Shown here in pieces: positions 1 through 6,076 of a stretch of 8,641 nucleotides of DNA. Origin of the DNA: Anaerolineae bacterium (GTDB lineage: Bacteria; Chloroflexota; Anaerolineae; Anaerolineales; E44-bin32); NCBI GenBank assembly GCA_030673735.1, contig DAOVIK010000054.1, positions 1 through 8,641 on the forward strand, in the 5' to 3' direction. The translations under genes were made by a program, and so were the position numbers. The notes beneath the pieces were generated by a model that had not been told where the DNA came from, made no database searches, and worked only from the letters and a program-made list of their open reading frames with translations. The stretch's first letter is position 1; the number at the start of each line of letters is the position of its first letter.

Positions 1-117
1 CAGAGGCAGAGCGAACGTACGACAGATCATTCGCCCATTTTGTGAGAATCAATTCCTGACCAATCGCCTGGGCTAGCATAGTGGCGATGCGCGGATGGAT
101 CTGGTAGAGGACGGGAG

Positions 118-483
118 ATGGCGCAAACCTTTTTCGACAGGCAGGGCTCACCGATAGCCTATAGCGACGACGATGTGAATATCTATCTCTATTCAGGGCG
201 TGCGGCAGCCTATATTGACGGTGGATCGATTCACGCTTTCAGCGGCAAGTATCTCGGCACACTGAGGCGCGGCTGGGTGCGGGATAGCGACGGTCATTGC
301 GTGTTCTTCACCGAGAGAGCCATCAGCGCCAGCGGTCCGCCAATGCCGACCATGCGGGCCCAGCCCACTAAGAATGTGAAGAAGCCCCCGCCTGCAAAAG
401 GCCTCAAGCAGAGCAAGCCGGCGACACCTGCCAGGAGGCGTACCTGGTCCCAGCTTTCTGGGCAACACTTCTTTGAGCTCTAG
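118..483 (+). CDS. Small 4-fold beta-flower-type protein
   Basis: A 121-residue protein of unknown molecular function. Residues 1-66 form short hairpin-like units rich in aromatics and glycine: FFDRQGSPIAY, IYLYSGRAAAYI, AFSGKYLGTLRRGWV and DGHCVFF. From memory this matches the family called '4-fold beta flower protein', in which short beta-hairpins pack around a pseudo-symmetric axis. Residues 73-108 are a low-complexity linker rich in Pro, Lys and Arg. The protein ends with the motif WSQLSGQHFF (residues 110-119), which I recall as conserved in family members. No signal peptide or membrane segment is visible, so it is probably cytoplasmic. The ATG is preceded by AGAGG at 106-110, seven bases away. 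The next gene starts 44 bases after the stop, so the two may be co-transcribed. The family call is moderately confident; no function can be assigned. Confidence 0.8.
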   Translation: MAQTFFDRQGSPIAYSDDDVNIYLYSGRAAAYIDGGSIHAFSGKYLGTLRRGWVRDSDGHCVFFTERAISASGPPMPTMRAQPTKNVKKPPPAKGLKQSKPATPARRRTWSQLSGQHFFEL

Positions 484-527
484 GGGTGAGAGCCTCATTG
501 GGGAATACGTTCCAGTAGAGAGGCAAA

Positions 528-1355
528 ATGGATCTCGGGACAAGACCGCTCGACGAAGGTTCATTGGCGGACGCGGTGAACGTGCTCAATGCGGGATTCC
601 TTGACTACATAGTCAAGATCGATTTCAGCCTCCCCATGCTGCTGCGAATGATCCGGCACGACCAGATCGACTGCTCGCTCAGCAGCATAGTCAAAGATGG
701 TGAACGAGATGTGGGCGTGGCGTTGATCGCGCGTCGAGGCTGGAGCTGCCGTCTGGCCGCGATGGCCGTCATTCCGGAAGCGCGTGGCCATGGAGTGGGC
801 TCGTGGCTTGTCGATCAGCTGCTGCGCGATGCGAAAGAGCGCGGGGATAGGGCTATTGAATTGGAGGTAATTGAGGGAAACGACATTGCCGTTAGGCTCT
901 ATGAAAGCCACGGTTTCGAACCCAAGAGACAACTCCTGAGCTTTCAAGCAACTCATCCAGTTGATGCGCGGGAGAAAGGCCTTCGAGAAGTGGATATCCG
1001 CCATGTTGCCAACCAAGTGACGCGGCATGGACTGCCTGACTTGCCGTGGCAAGTCTCCGGTGAGAGCTTGGCCCAGGTCGGGCCACCGAGCAAGGGCTAC
1101 CAGTTGAATGACGCATACATTATTGTGTCCGATTTGGAAAGCTCCGACATAAAGATCCGGGGCCTTATAACGGAGCTAGGGAGCCGCAGGCAAGGGTTGG
1201 CAACACGCTTGCTGCATGTCGTGATGGCTAAGAATCCGGGTAAAACCTGGATCGTACCTCCATTCTGCCCTCAGGAGCTTGAGCCGTTCTTCCTGAAAGC
1301 AGGATTTGCGCGGGGATCGGTTTCTCAGGTTCAGATGTCCAAGCAATTGGCCTAG
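528..1355 (+). CDS. GNAT N-acetyltransferase, tandem-domain
   Basis: Predicted cytoplasmic acetyltransferase that moves an acetyl group from acetyl-CoA to an unknown amine. The N-terminal GNAT domain (about 1-140) has the canonical acetyl-CoA pyrophosphate-binding motif A, RGHGVG at 86-91, preceded by the strand LAAMAVIPEA. A typical motif B follows, NDIAVRLYESHGFEPKR (118-134). After a linker, a second degenerate GNAT half (about 195-275) has RRQGLA (220-225), which fits R-x-x-G-x-A, and an FFLKAGF segment (254-260) resembling motif B. At 275 residues it is about twice the single-domain length, which agrees with a two-domain architecture. ATG 528 has AGAGAGG four bases upstream. The downstream hairpin at 1387-1415 may end this transcript. 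The substrate cannot be deduced. Confidence 0.88.
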   Translation: MDLGTRPLDEGSLADAVNVLNAGFLDYIVKIDFSLPMLLRMIRHDQIDCSLSSIVKDGERDVGVALIARRGWSCRLAAMAVIPEARGHGVGSWLVDQLLRDAKERGDRAIELEVIEGNDIAVRLYESHGFEPKRQLLSFQATHPVDAREKGLREVDIRHVANQVTRHGLPDLPWQVSGESLAQVGPPSKGYQLNDAYIIVSDLESSDIKIRGLITELGSRRQGLATRLLHVVMAKNPGKTWIVPPFCPQELEPFFLKAGFARGSVSQVQMSKQLA

Positions 1356-1386
1356 CTTCCGAACCGCATGATCCATGAAAGAAGGC

Positions 1387-1415
1387 AGGGGCTCCGGTCG
1401 AACACCGGAGCCCCT
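1387..1415 (+). terminator. Perfect 12-bp hairpin, terminator-like
   Basis: The arms 1387-1398 (AGGGGCTCCGGT) and 1404-1415 (ACCGGAGCCCCT) are perfectly complementary around a five-base loop, CGAAC. It lies 32 bases after the acetyltransferase stop and about 60 bases before the HEAT-repeat gene. No T-run follows on the + strand, so it is not a textbook intrinsic terminator. It could be an mRNA 3'-end stabiliser or a factor-assisted terminator. Confidence 0.6.
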
Positions 1416-1474
1416 GATCGCATACGGCTTGACGGCATGCTCTTTCAAGCCCAAACTAGGGAACGTCGTCGCGC

Positions 1475-2053
1475 GTGGTGTTTATGAATCAAATCCTGGA
1501 GTGGCTACTTGGAGGGGACTTGCGGTCGGATGGGCTCTCCACAGAGGTCGCCAACTTCGTGCTTGCCAATCCGCCGCTGGTAGACGAACTACTCGAGGGA
1601 TTGGATGAGGAGCAGGACCTGGTTCGTGGACGGACTGCCGATGCTCTCGAGAAGATCGCGCGTCAAAGCCCGGAATTGGTGGTTCCCTCACTGCCAAAGC
1701 TGCTCGCCGTCGCCAGGGATGATCCACTGCCCATGGTCAAGATGCACATCGCCATGCTGCTAGGGCATCTTGCCATGTATGCCGAGCATACCGAAGCCAT
1801 CACGCAGGCTCTCTTGGAAATGCTCGATGATCGAAGTGTGTTTGCGAAAAGCTGGGCGATTGCCAGCCTGTGCATCATGGGCAGGAAGCATCAGCAAGAG
1901 CGAAGCCGCATCGTGGAAAGCATCGCAGGGCTTCAAGGAGATGCCAGCATCGCCATCCGAACCCGCGTACGCAACGCGCTCATGGTCTTGACGGATGAGC
2001 AGGCTCCTTTTCCCAAGGGTTGGATCAAGAGCCATCATCTGCAAGATATCTGA
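1475..2053 (+). CDS. HEAT-repeat domain protein
   Basis: An alpha-solenoid protein of about 190 residues with no catalytic motif. Paired amphipathic helices with HEAT/armadillo-like spacing run from about residue 30 to 175. Clear units are DLVRGRTADALEKIA (about 48-62), PMVKMHIAMLLGHLA (about 86-100), RSVFAKSWAIASLCIMG (about 124-140) and AIRTRVRNALMVL (about 160-172). Such repeats usually act as protein-binding scaffolds; the partner is unknown. No signal peptide is visible, so it is probably cytoplasmic. The start is ambiguous: GTG 1475 lies 12 bases after AGGGA (1458-1462), whereas in-frame ATG 1484 (189 residues) lies 21 bases after it. I keep GTG 1475 on spacing, but ATG 1484 is also plausible. 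The next gene begins 69 bases after the stop. Confidence 0.8.
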   Translation: MVFMNQILEWLLGGDLRSDGLSTEVANFVLANPPLVDELLEGLDEEQDLVRGRTADALEKIARQSPELVVPSLPKLLAVARDDPLPMVKMHIAMLLGHLAMYAEHTEAITQALLEMLDDRSVFAKSWAIASLCIMGRKHQQERSRIVESIAGLQGDASIAIRTRVRNALMVLTDEQAPFPKGWIKSHHLQDI

Positions 2054-2122
2054 GCGTCTATCTAGATTCGATGCAGGACCGCGTGAGTAGTCCATGGAAA
2101 ACCATCAACTGGAGGCTAACAG

Positions 2123-3304
2123 ATGAAAGTCCTTCTCTTAGGGGTGGGGATGCAGGGGAAGGCTGCCCTGCATGATCTGGTACACAGCGAGGCAGTACTT
2201 GAGATCATTGCTGCGGATGTGGACCTGGAAGCGCTGCAGAAGCATGTGAGCGATCGGAGCTTTGGTTCCAAGGTGCGCTGCGAGCCCCTCGATGCATCTC
2301 AGCGCACGAGCATCGACAAGCTAATGGCGATGGCGCCGAATGTGGTTATCGACTTGCTGCCGGTTCCGTACATGGATGGCGTCGCTGCCTCCGCGCTTGA
2401 GCACGGCGTCCACCTCCTCAACACCAACTTTGTATCGCCGGCTATCAAGGATCTGGCGGGGGAGGCGCTAGCAGCCGATGTCACCATCCTGCCTGAATTC
2501 GGGCTGGATCCCGGAATCGACCTCTTGCTTCTGGGAGAGGCGATGCGATCGCTGGATAGCGTGGATGAGATTGCCAGCTATGGTGCGGGCCTTCCTGAGC
2601 TCGAGGCCGCCGACAACCCGCTGCGGTACAAGGTGACTTGGACTTTCGATGGCGTCCTGCGCGCCTACTACAGGCCGGCTCGCGTGAAACGAAATGGAGC
2701 CGTTGTCGAGATTAAAGCGAACGAGGTTTTCAGAAGCCAGAACGTGCACGCTATGGATATCGAGGGATTGGGAGAGCTGGAAGCCTATCCCAACGGCGAC
2801 GCATTGAAATACGCGGCATGGGCAGGAATCGATCCTGACAAGCTGCGCAATTTGGGAGCCTATTCGATGCGTTGGCCGGGACATAGCGAGCTATGGAGCA
2901 AGCTCGTTGATCTTCATCTTCTCGACGATGAGCCGGTCATGGTGAAGGGTGTCGAAGTGGACCGCAGAAGCTTCCTCGCGGCCGTCATTGGACCTCACAT
3001 TCAACTGGGAGATCAGGAGCGAGATGTGGCCGTCGTGCGCATCGAAGCTCGGGGACTGAAGGATGGCAGGAGAATGCGCGCGGCCTACCAACTGCTCGAT
3101 CGAAGAGACTTGGAGACCGGCTTCACGGCAATGAGCCGGACGGTAGGGTTCACGGCCAGTATCGGTGCTCAGTTGATCGGCACGGGTAGGATCACCAAGC
3201 GGGGCTTGCTCGCGCCGGCCCGGGACATTCCCTATGAGTTGCTCATGGGTGAACTTGCGCAAAGAGGGATAAGTATTTCTTCTGAGCTTGGAGAGTGTGA
3301 ATAA
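2123..3304 (+). CDS. Saccharopine/L-lysine dehydrogenase-like enzyme
   Basis: Predicted cytoplasmic NAD(P)-dependent oxidoreductase of the saccharopine dehydrogenase family. The N-terminal Rossmann fold has GVGMQG at residues 7-12, and acidic Asp32 ends the second strand, which suggests NAD rather than NADP. The family signature PEFGLDPGID occurs at 124-133. It is followed by a substrate-domain stretch, NPLRYKVTWTFDGVLRAYY, typical of saccharopine dehydrogenase-like enzymes. WPGHSELWSKLVDLHL resembles the corresponding segment of bacterial L-lysine 6-dehydrogenases as I remember it. Plausible reactions are oxidative deamination of lysine at the epsilon position or saccharopine cleavage, both giving aminoadipate semialdehyde; the exact substrate is inferred. 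The 393-residue length is normal. ATG 2123 has GGAGG about seven bases upstream. The lipoprotein hydrolase follows within 50 bases, so co-transcription is likely. Confidence 0.85.
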   Translation: MKVLLLGVGMQGKAALHDLVHSEAVLEIIAADVDLEALQKHVSDRSFGSKVRCEPLDASQRTSIDKLMAMAPNVVIDLLPVPYMDGVAASALEHGVHLLNTNFVSPAIKDLAGEALAADVTILPEFGLDPGIDLLLLGEAMRSLDSVDEIASYGAGLPELEAADNPLRYKVTWTFDGVLRAYYRPARVKRNGAVVEIKANEVFRSQNVHAMDIEGLGELEAYPNGDALKYAAWAGIDPDKLRNLGAYSMRWPGHSELWSKLVDLHLLDDEPVMVKGVEVDRRSFLAAVIGPHIQLGDQERDVAVVRIEARGLKDGRRMRAAYQLLDRRDLETGFTAMSRTVGFTASIGAQLIGTGRITKRGLLAPARDIPYELLMGELAQRGISISSELGECE

Positions 3305-3350
3305 TCACGCTCGGTCCGCGGTCGATAGCTCGACCAGCAAGGCTCAGTCG

Positions 3351-4436
3351 ATGAAACCGACAATCCTGAAGTCGAAAAGAATGCGCTTCCTCACGTTTAC
3401 TCTTGCAGCGATGGTGGCGGTAGGCTGCACTCCCATTTGGGTCTCGCCTACCCCCGCGCTGCCCACAGCGACTACTCAGCTTGAGGACCTCGGTGGCCTA
3501 TCGGCCGAAGAAGCGCGCACGCTTGCCAGTCTTGATATGGTGGACGCCTACCCGCTCTATGTCATGCACTTCTATGCGCCGTATGACCTTGGAGCCTCGA
3601 TTCAAGTGCAGGAAGAGCTGCCGCCCAGCAGCGGTATTGGCTCATGCCGTACACCCTGGGCTTGTTCGCTCTTCGCTGCCTTGGGAGATGAGTCGAATAT
3701 GCTCTACGGCCGCAACTTCGATTGGGATTACAGTCCGGCGGTGCTTCTCTTCACTCACCCTTTGGATGGCTATGCTTCTGTATCGATGGTCGATATTGCC
3801 TATCTTGGTTTCGGTGGAGCGAATGCGGCCAGCCTGATGGACCTTTCCCTCTCGGAGCGCCGTGCGCTTCTGCAGGCTCCGCTGCTGCCGTTTGACGGCA
3901 TGAACGAACAAGGCCTGACGGTGGGCATGGCAGCTGTGCCGCCGGGGAACATGGTTCCCGATCCCGAGAAGGAGACCACAGGCTCTCTGCGAGTGATACG
4001 TATGATCCTGGATCAAGCGGCAAACGTGGATGAAGCGATTGCCATCTTGGAGAGCCACAACATCGACATAGCGGGAGGACCCCCACTGCATTACTTGATC
4101 GCCGACCGGACCGGGCATTCGGTGTTGGTGGAGTTCTATCAAGGCGAGATGATCGTGATCGCCAATCAAGAGCCTTGGCATCAGGCTACCAATTTCCTGC
4201 GCACCGAAGCGAGGGGATTGGACGCAGGCATCTGCTGGCGGTATGACACAATCTACCAACGTCTTGTGGATACTGCTGGGGAGATCAGCGCACAGCAAGC
4301 GATGGATCTTCTGCAGGAAGTATCACAGCAGGGAACACAATGGTCGGTTGTCTACGGGATCAGCACGGGCGAGATTATGGTCAGCATGGGCCGGCGGTAC
4401 GAAACGGTGCATGCCTTCGGTCTTCCTACTCCATGA
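3351..4436 (+). CDS. Lipoprotein linear amide C-N hydrolase (choloylglycine hydrolase/C45-like)
   Basis: Predicted secreted N-terminal-nucleophile amidase, hydrolysing a non-peptide amide bond in an unknown acyl-amine substrate. From ATG 3351 (361 residues) it starts with basic residues and a hydrophobic stretch ending AVGC, a lipobox with Cys26 as the lipidated residue. The Ntn domain starts at about 104. Cys105 (WACSLF), Arg121 and Asp124 (GRNFDW) have the same spacing as Cys2, Arg18 and Asp21 of bile salt hydrolases. GMNEQGL (183-189), IADRTGHS (250-257), Asn281 (ATNF) and Arg297 (CWRY) also fit the superfamily. Ala195 occupies the place of the bile-salt-hydrolase oxyanion Asn82. Cys105 must become N-terminal by self-cleavage. 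Upstream in-frame TTG 3288 and GTG 3297 would overlap the previous gene, and ATG 3381 is a shorter alternative. I prefer 3351 for the signal-peptide length and the AAGG at 3339-3342. Confidence 0.85.
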   Translation: MKPTILKSKRMRFLTFTLAAMVAVGCTPIWVSPTPALPTATTQLEDLGGLSAEEARTLASLDMVDAYPLYVMHFYAPYDLGASIQVQEELPPSSGIGSCRTPWACSLFAALGDESNMLYGRNFDWDYSPAVLLFTHPLDGYASVSMVDIAYLGFGGANAASLMDLSLSERRALLQAPLLPFDGMNEQGLTVGMAAVPPGNMVPDPEKETTGSLRVIRMILDQAANVDEAIAILESHNIDIAGGPPLHYLIADRTGHSVLVEFYQGEMIVIANQEPWHQATNFLRTEARGLDAGICWRYDTIYQRLVDTAGEISAQQAMDLLQEVSQQGTQWSVVYGISTGEIMVSMGRRYETVHAFGLPTP

Positions 4437-4551
4437 CATCGGCGAGAGGCCGCCTGGCAATAATCTGTCTCCCCTCCTTGACGAAGCGCACGATGCTGGA
4501 CACCTGGCCAAGAATTCGGCGTCATTTGTGCGTCGAATCAACTCACACGAC

Positions 4552-4580
4552 TCGACATCCGGCCTTCCTGAGGATAATAT
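4552..4580 (+). promoter_or_regulatory. Candidate sigma70-type promoter upstream of PlsY-like gene
   Basis: TCGACA at 4552-4557 matches the -35 consensus at five of six positions. It is separated by 17 bases from TAATAT at 4575-4580 (four of six for the -10). An overlapping GATAAT at 4573-4578 (five of six) would give a 15-base spacer. It lies in the 250-base gap between the amidase and the PlsY-like gene and would leave a leader of about 100 bases. No other gene or RNA structure is evident in this gap. Confidence 0.4.
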
Positions 4581-4675
4581 GATGATGACACGACGCGCAG
4601 CCAGATTTTCAAGCGCGTGGCCGCAATGCCTTGGGCGGCAAGTTAAGATCCCGGTCCTGCGGCCTTGATCCAGTC

Positions 4676-4681
4676 AGGTGA
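4676..4681 (+). promoter_or_regulatory. Ribosome binding site deciding the PlsY-like start
   Basis: AGGTGA lies five bases before ATG 4687. It overlaps the alternative in-frame GTG at 4678, which has no Shine-Dalgarno sequence of its own. This favours ATG 4687 as the true start. Confidence 0.6.
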
Positions 4682-4686
4682 AGACC

Positions 4687-5256
4687 ATGCTGGTATTGTT
4701 GATCGTCCTCATGGCATATTTATTGGGATCGATTCCCTTTTCCTACATCGTAACGAGTCTCGTATCGCGAGTCGACATACGCCTCCTAGGGGATGGCAAT
4801 GTAGGCGCCAGGAACACCACTGAATCTGTCGGCTTGTTCGCCGGAGTGTCGGTGGCGTTGCTGGATATCGGCAAGGGCGCCTTGGCCGTCCTGTTGGCGC
4901 AGCAGTTGTCAGATTCGGAGGTTGTGTCCTTGCTGGCTGGCGCGGCCGCCGTGGTTGGTCACGATTTCCCCATCTATCTAAAATTCAAGGGGGGGCAAGG
5001 CATGGCGGCTTTGGCCGGGACCTTCTTGGTCTTCATGCCGACCTTGATCCTGATTTCGGCAGCGGTTTTCTTTGCTACTCTGGCGATCACGCGCAACTGG
5101 GATATGAGCTGTGCAGTGGGCTTCGCATTGCTTGTGGGCTTGATGTTTCTTACTCGTCAATCGCTCGGCTTGCTGGTGTACACCTTTATCATGCTGCCCT
5201 CACTGGCGATGACCAAGATAATCCAGAACAGACAACCGCGCACGAGGCAAGTCTAG
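4687..5256 (+). CDS. PlsY-family glycerol-3-phosphate acyltransferase-like membrane protein, divergent
   Basis: A 189-residue polytopic membrane protein of the PlsY family. PlsY transfers an acyl group from acyl-phosphate to glycerol-3-phosphate at the inner membrane. The fold is recognisable from LLGSIPFSY (12-20), GDGNVGARN (35-43), DIGKG (60-64), GHDFPIYLKFKGG (91-103) and several hydrophobic segments. Residues typical of active enzymes are changed. The usual GSGNxGATNxxR reads GDGNVGARNTTE, so Ser, Thr and the conserved Arg are lost. GGKG reads GGQG at 102-105. The C-terminal motif with conserved His and Asn is not seen; the protein ends KIIQNRQPRTRQV. It may be a paralogue with altered chemistry or substrate, or inactive. 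ATG 4687 is chosen because AGGTGA lies five bases upstream. Family membership is confident; true acyltransferase activity is doubtful. Confidence 0.83.
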   Translation: MLVLLIVLMAYLLGSIPFSYIVTSLVSRVDIRLLGDGNVGARNTTESVGLFAGVSVALLDIGKGALAVLLAQQLSDSEVVSLLAGAAAVVGHDFPIYLKFKGGQGMAALAGTFLVFMPTLILISAAVFFATLAITRNWDMSCAVGFALLVGLMFLTRQSLGLLVYTFIMLPSLAMTKIIQNRQPRTRQV

Positions 5257-5355
5257 CTTCCGGATCCTGTGGTTTCGTGTCCGTTAACAGGGCCGCGGGT
5301 TCCCGGCATTTGTATTCCGCTCGCAGCATTTGACTACCATTTGATCCGCATAGGG

Positions 5356-5376
5356 CCCGGCCTCATGCCGGCCGGG
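5356..5376 (+). terminator. GC-rich hairpin between PlsY-like and nitroreductase-like genes
   Basis: CCCGGCC (5356-5362) and GGCCGGG (5370-5376) pair perfectly around a seven-base loop and are followed by TTTCATATT. It lies about 100 bases after the PlsY-like stop and 29 bases before the next start. It may be an intrinsic terminator with a weak T-tract. Because no promoter fits in the remaining 29 bases, it may instead be a leader hairpin of the downstream gene. Confidence 0.5.
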
Positions 5377-5405
5377 TTTCATATTCCGAGGAGAGGATTT
5401 CGGCA

Positions 5406-5990
5406 ATGACCATCCAAGATTCGACAACCGAGGAGCGGTTGCGCCAGGCCTTCAAGATTATGAACCGCTTCATGATCGCCATGTGGCGGCTGGGCTTTGG
5501 CGTTTGGCTGAAGAATAAGGATCTCTGGGGCCAGATCATGGTGATCGTACACAAGGGTCGCAAGACGGGACTGACGCGTAGAGCCCCGGTTAACTACGCA
5601 ACCGTGAATGGGGACCTCTATTGCGTGGCGGGATTCGGCAAGGATACTGACTGGTACCGCAATGTCTTGGCCAATCCTGAAGTCGAGATCTGGCACCCCG
5701 ATGGTCGATGGAAGGGGACGATAGAGGATATCTCGGATTCAAGTGATCGAGTTGCGTTGCTGCGTGAGGTTATGATCGGGAGCGGATTCGCGGCGCGGGT
5801 TGCCGGGCTGAACCCCAAAACAATATCGGATGAGCGGTTGGCGTTGCTCACGAAGCCGTATCGCTTGCTGCGAGTACGCTGCAAAGAAGCCCTGACGGGG
5901 GCAGGAGGACCAGGCGATCTGGCCTGGGTCTGGCCGCTCACGACATTCGTGCTGCTGGGGATGCTGTTGAGGCGGAGGCGAAGACGCTAA
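5406..5990 (+). CDS. Deazaflavin (F420)-dependent nitroreductase-family protein with C-terminal membrane anchor
   Basis: Member of the nitroreductase/quinone-reductase family related to mycobacterial Ddn, split-barrel proteins that use reduced F420 (or, in some relatives, other flavins) to reduce quinones and nitro compounds. Support comes from HKGRKTGLTRRAPVNY (49-64), the phosphate-binding signature of the family. GFGKDTDWYRNVLANPEVEI (76-95) matches the usual aromatic/WxxNLxAxPxVxV stretch. A helical region follows to about residue 160. The C terminus is unusual: a Gly-rich hinge GAGGPGD (165-171), a hydrophobic segment of about 16 residues (173-188), and six arginines at the very end (189-194). 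With no N-terminal signal, this looks like a tail anchor with its positive end in the cytoplasm. ATG 5406 has AGGAGAGG (5388-5395) ten bases upstream. The native substrate is unknown. Confidence 0.85.
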   Translation: MTIQDSTTEERLRQAFKIMNRFMIAMWRLGFGVWLKNKDLWGQIMVIVHKGRKTGLTRRAPVNYATVNGDLYCVAGFGKDTDWYRNVLANPEVEIWHPDGRWKGTIEDISDSSDRVALLREVMIGSGFAARVAGLNPKTISDERLALLTKPYRLLRVRCKEALTGAGGPGDLAWVWPLTTFVLLGMLLRRRRRR

Positions 5991-5998
5991 CTCCATAG

Positions 5999-6027
5999 AT
6001 GCCGCCTTTGCAACCGCAAGCCGGCAT
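5999..6027 (+). terminator. Imperfect hairpin after nitroreductase-like gene
   Basis: ATGCCG (5999-6004) pairs with CGGCAT (6022-6027), and inside it TTGC (6008-6011) pairs with GCAA (6016-6019) around an AACC loop, with a mismatch and a bulge between the two helices. It begins nine bases after the stop codon and is followed by only TTGCG. It is a possible weak terminator between this gene and the head-GIN lipoprotein gene. Confidence 0.4.
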
Positions 6028-6076
6028 TTGCGTATGCACTAGTAGAAGCACAATCAACACGGATGGAGGGCAATAA

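Noticed and set aside
3..59. Open frame from the window edge ending at TGA 57-59, possibly the tail of an upstream gene
   Set aside because: Only 18 codons are visible and no motif is recognisable; other frames are also open for similar lengths, so it cannot be supported.
74..79. TAGCAT as a -10 box before the beta-flower gene
   Set aside because: No -35-like hexamer lies at the right distance; the best candidate gives a 15-base spacer with poor match.
1429..1457. TTGACG as a -35 box before the HEAT-repeat gene
   Set aside because: No acceptable -10 box lies 16-18 bases downstream; only CAAACT is present.
3642..4298. Long minus-strand ORF inside the Ntn hydrolase gene
   Set aside because: It is antisense to a gene with well-placed catalytic residues and shows no family features itself.
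4243..4668. + strand ORF running from the Ntn hydrolase gene through the following gap
   Set aside because: Most of it overlaps the hydrolase in another frame, and the remainder shows no domain; it is a shadow frame.
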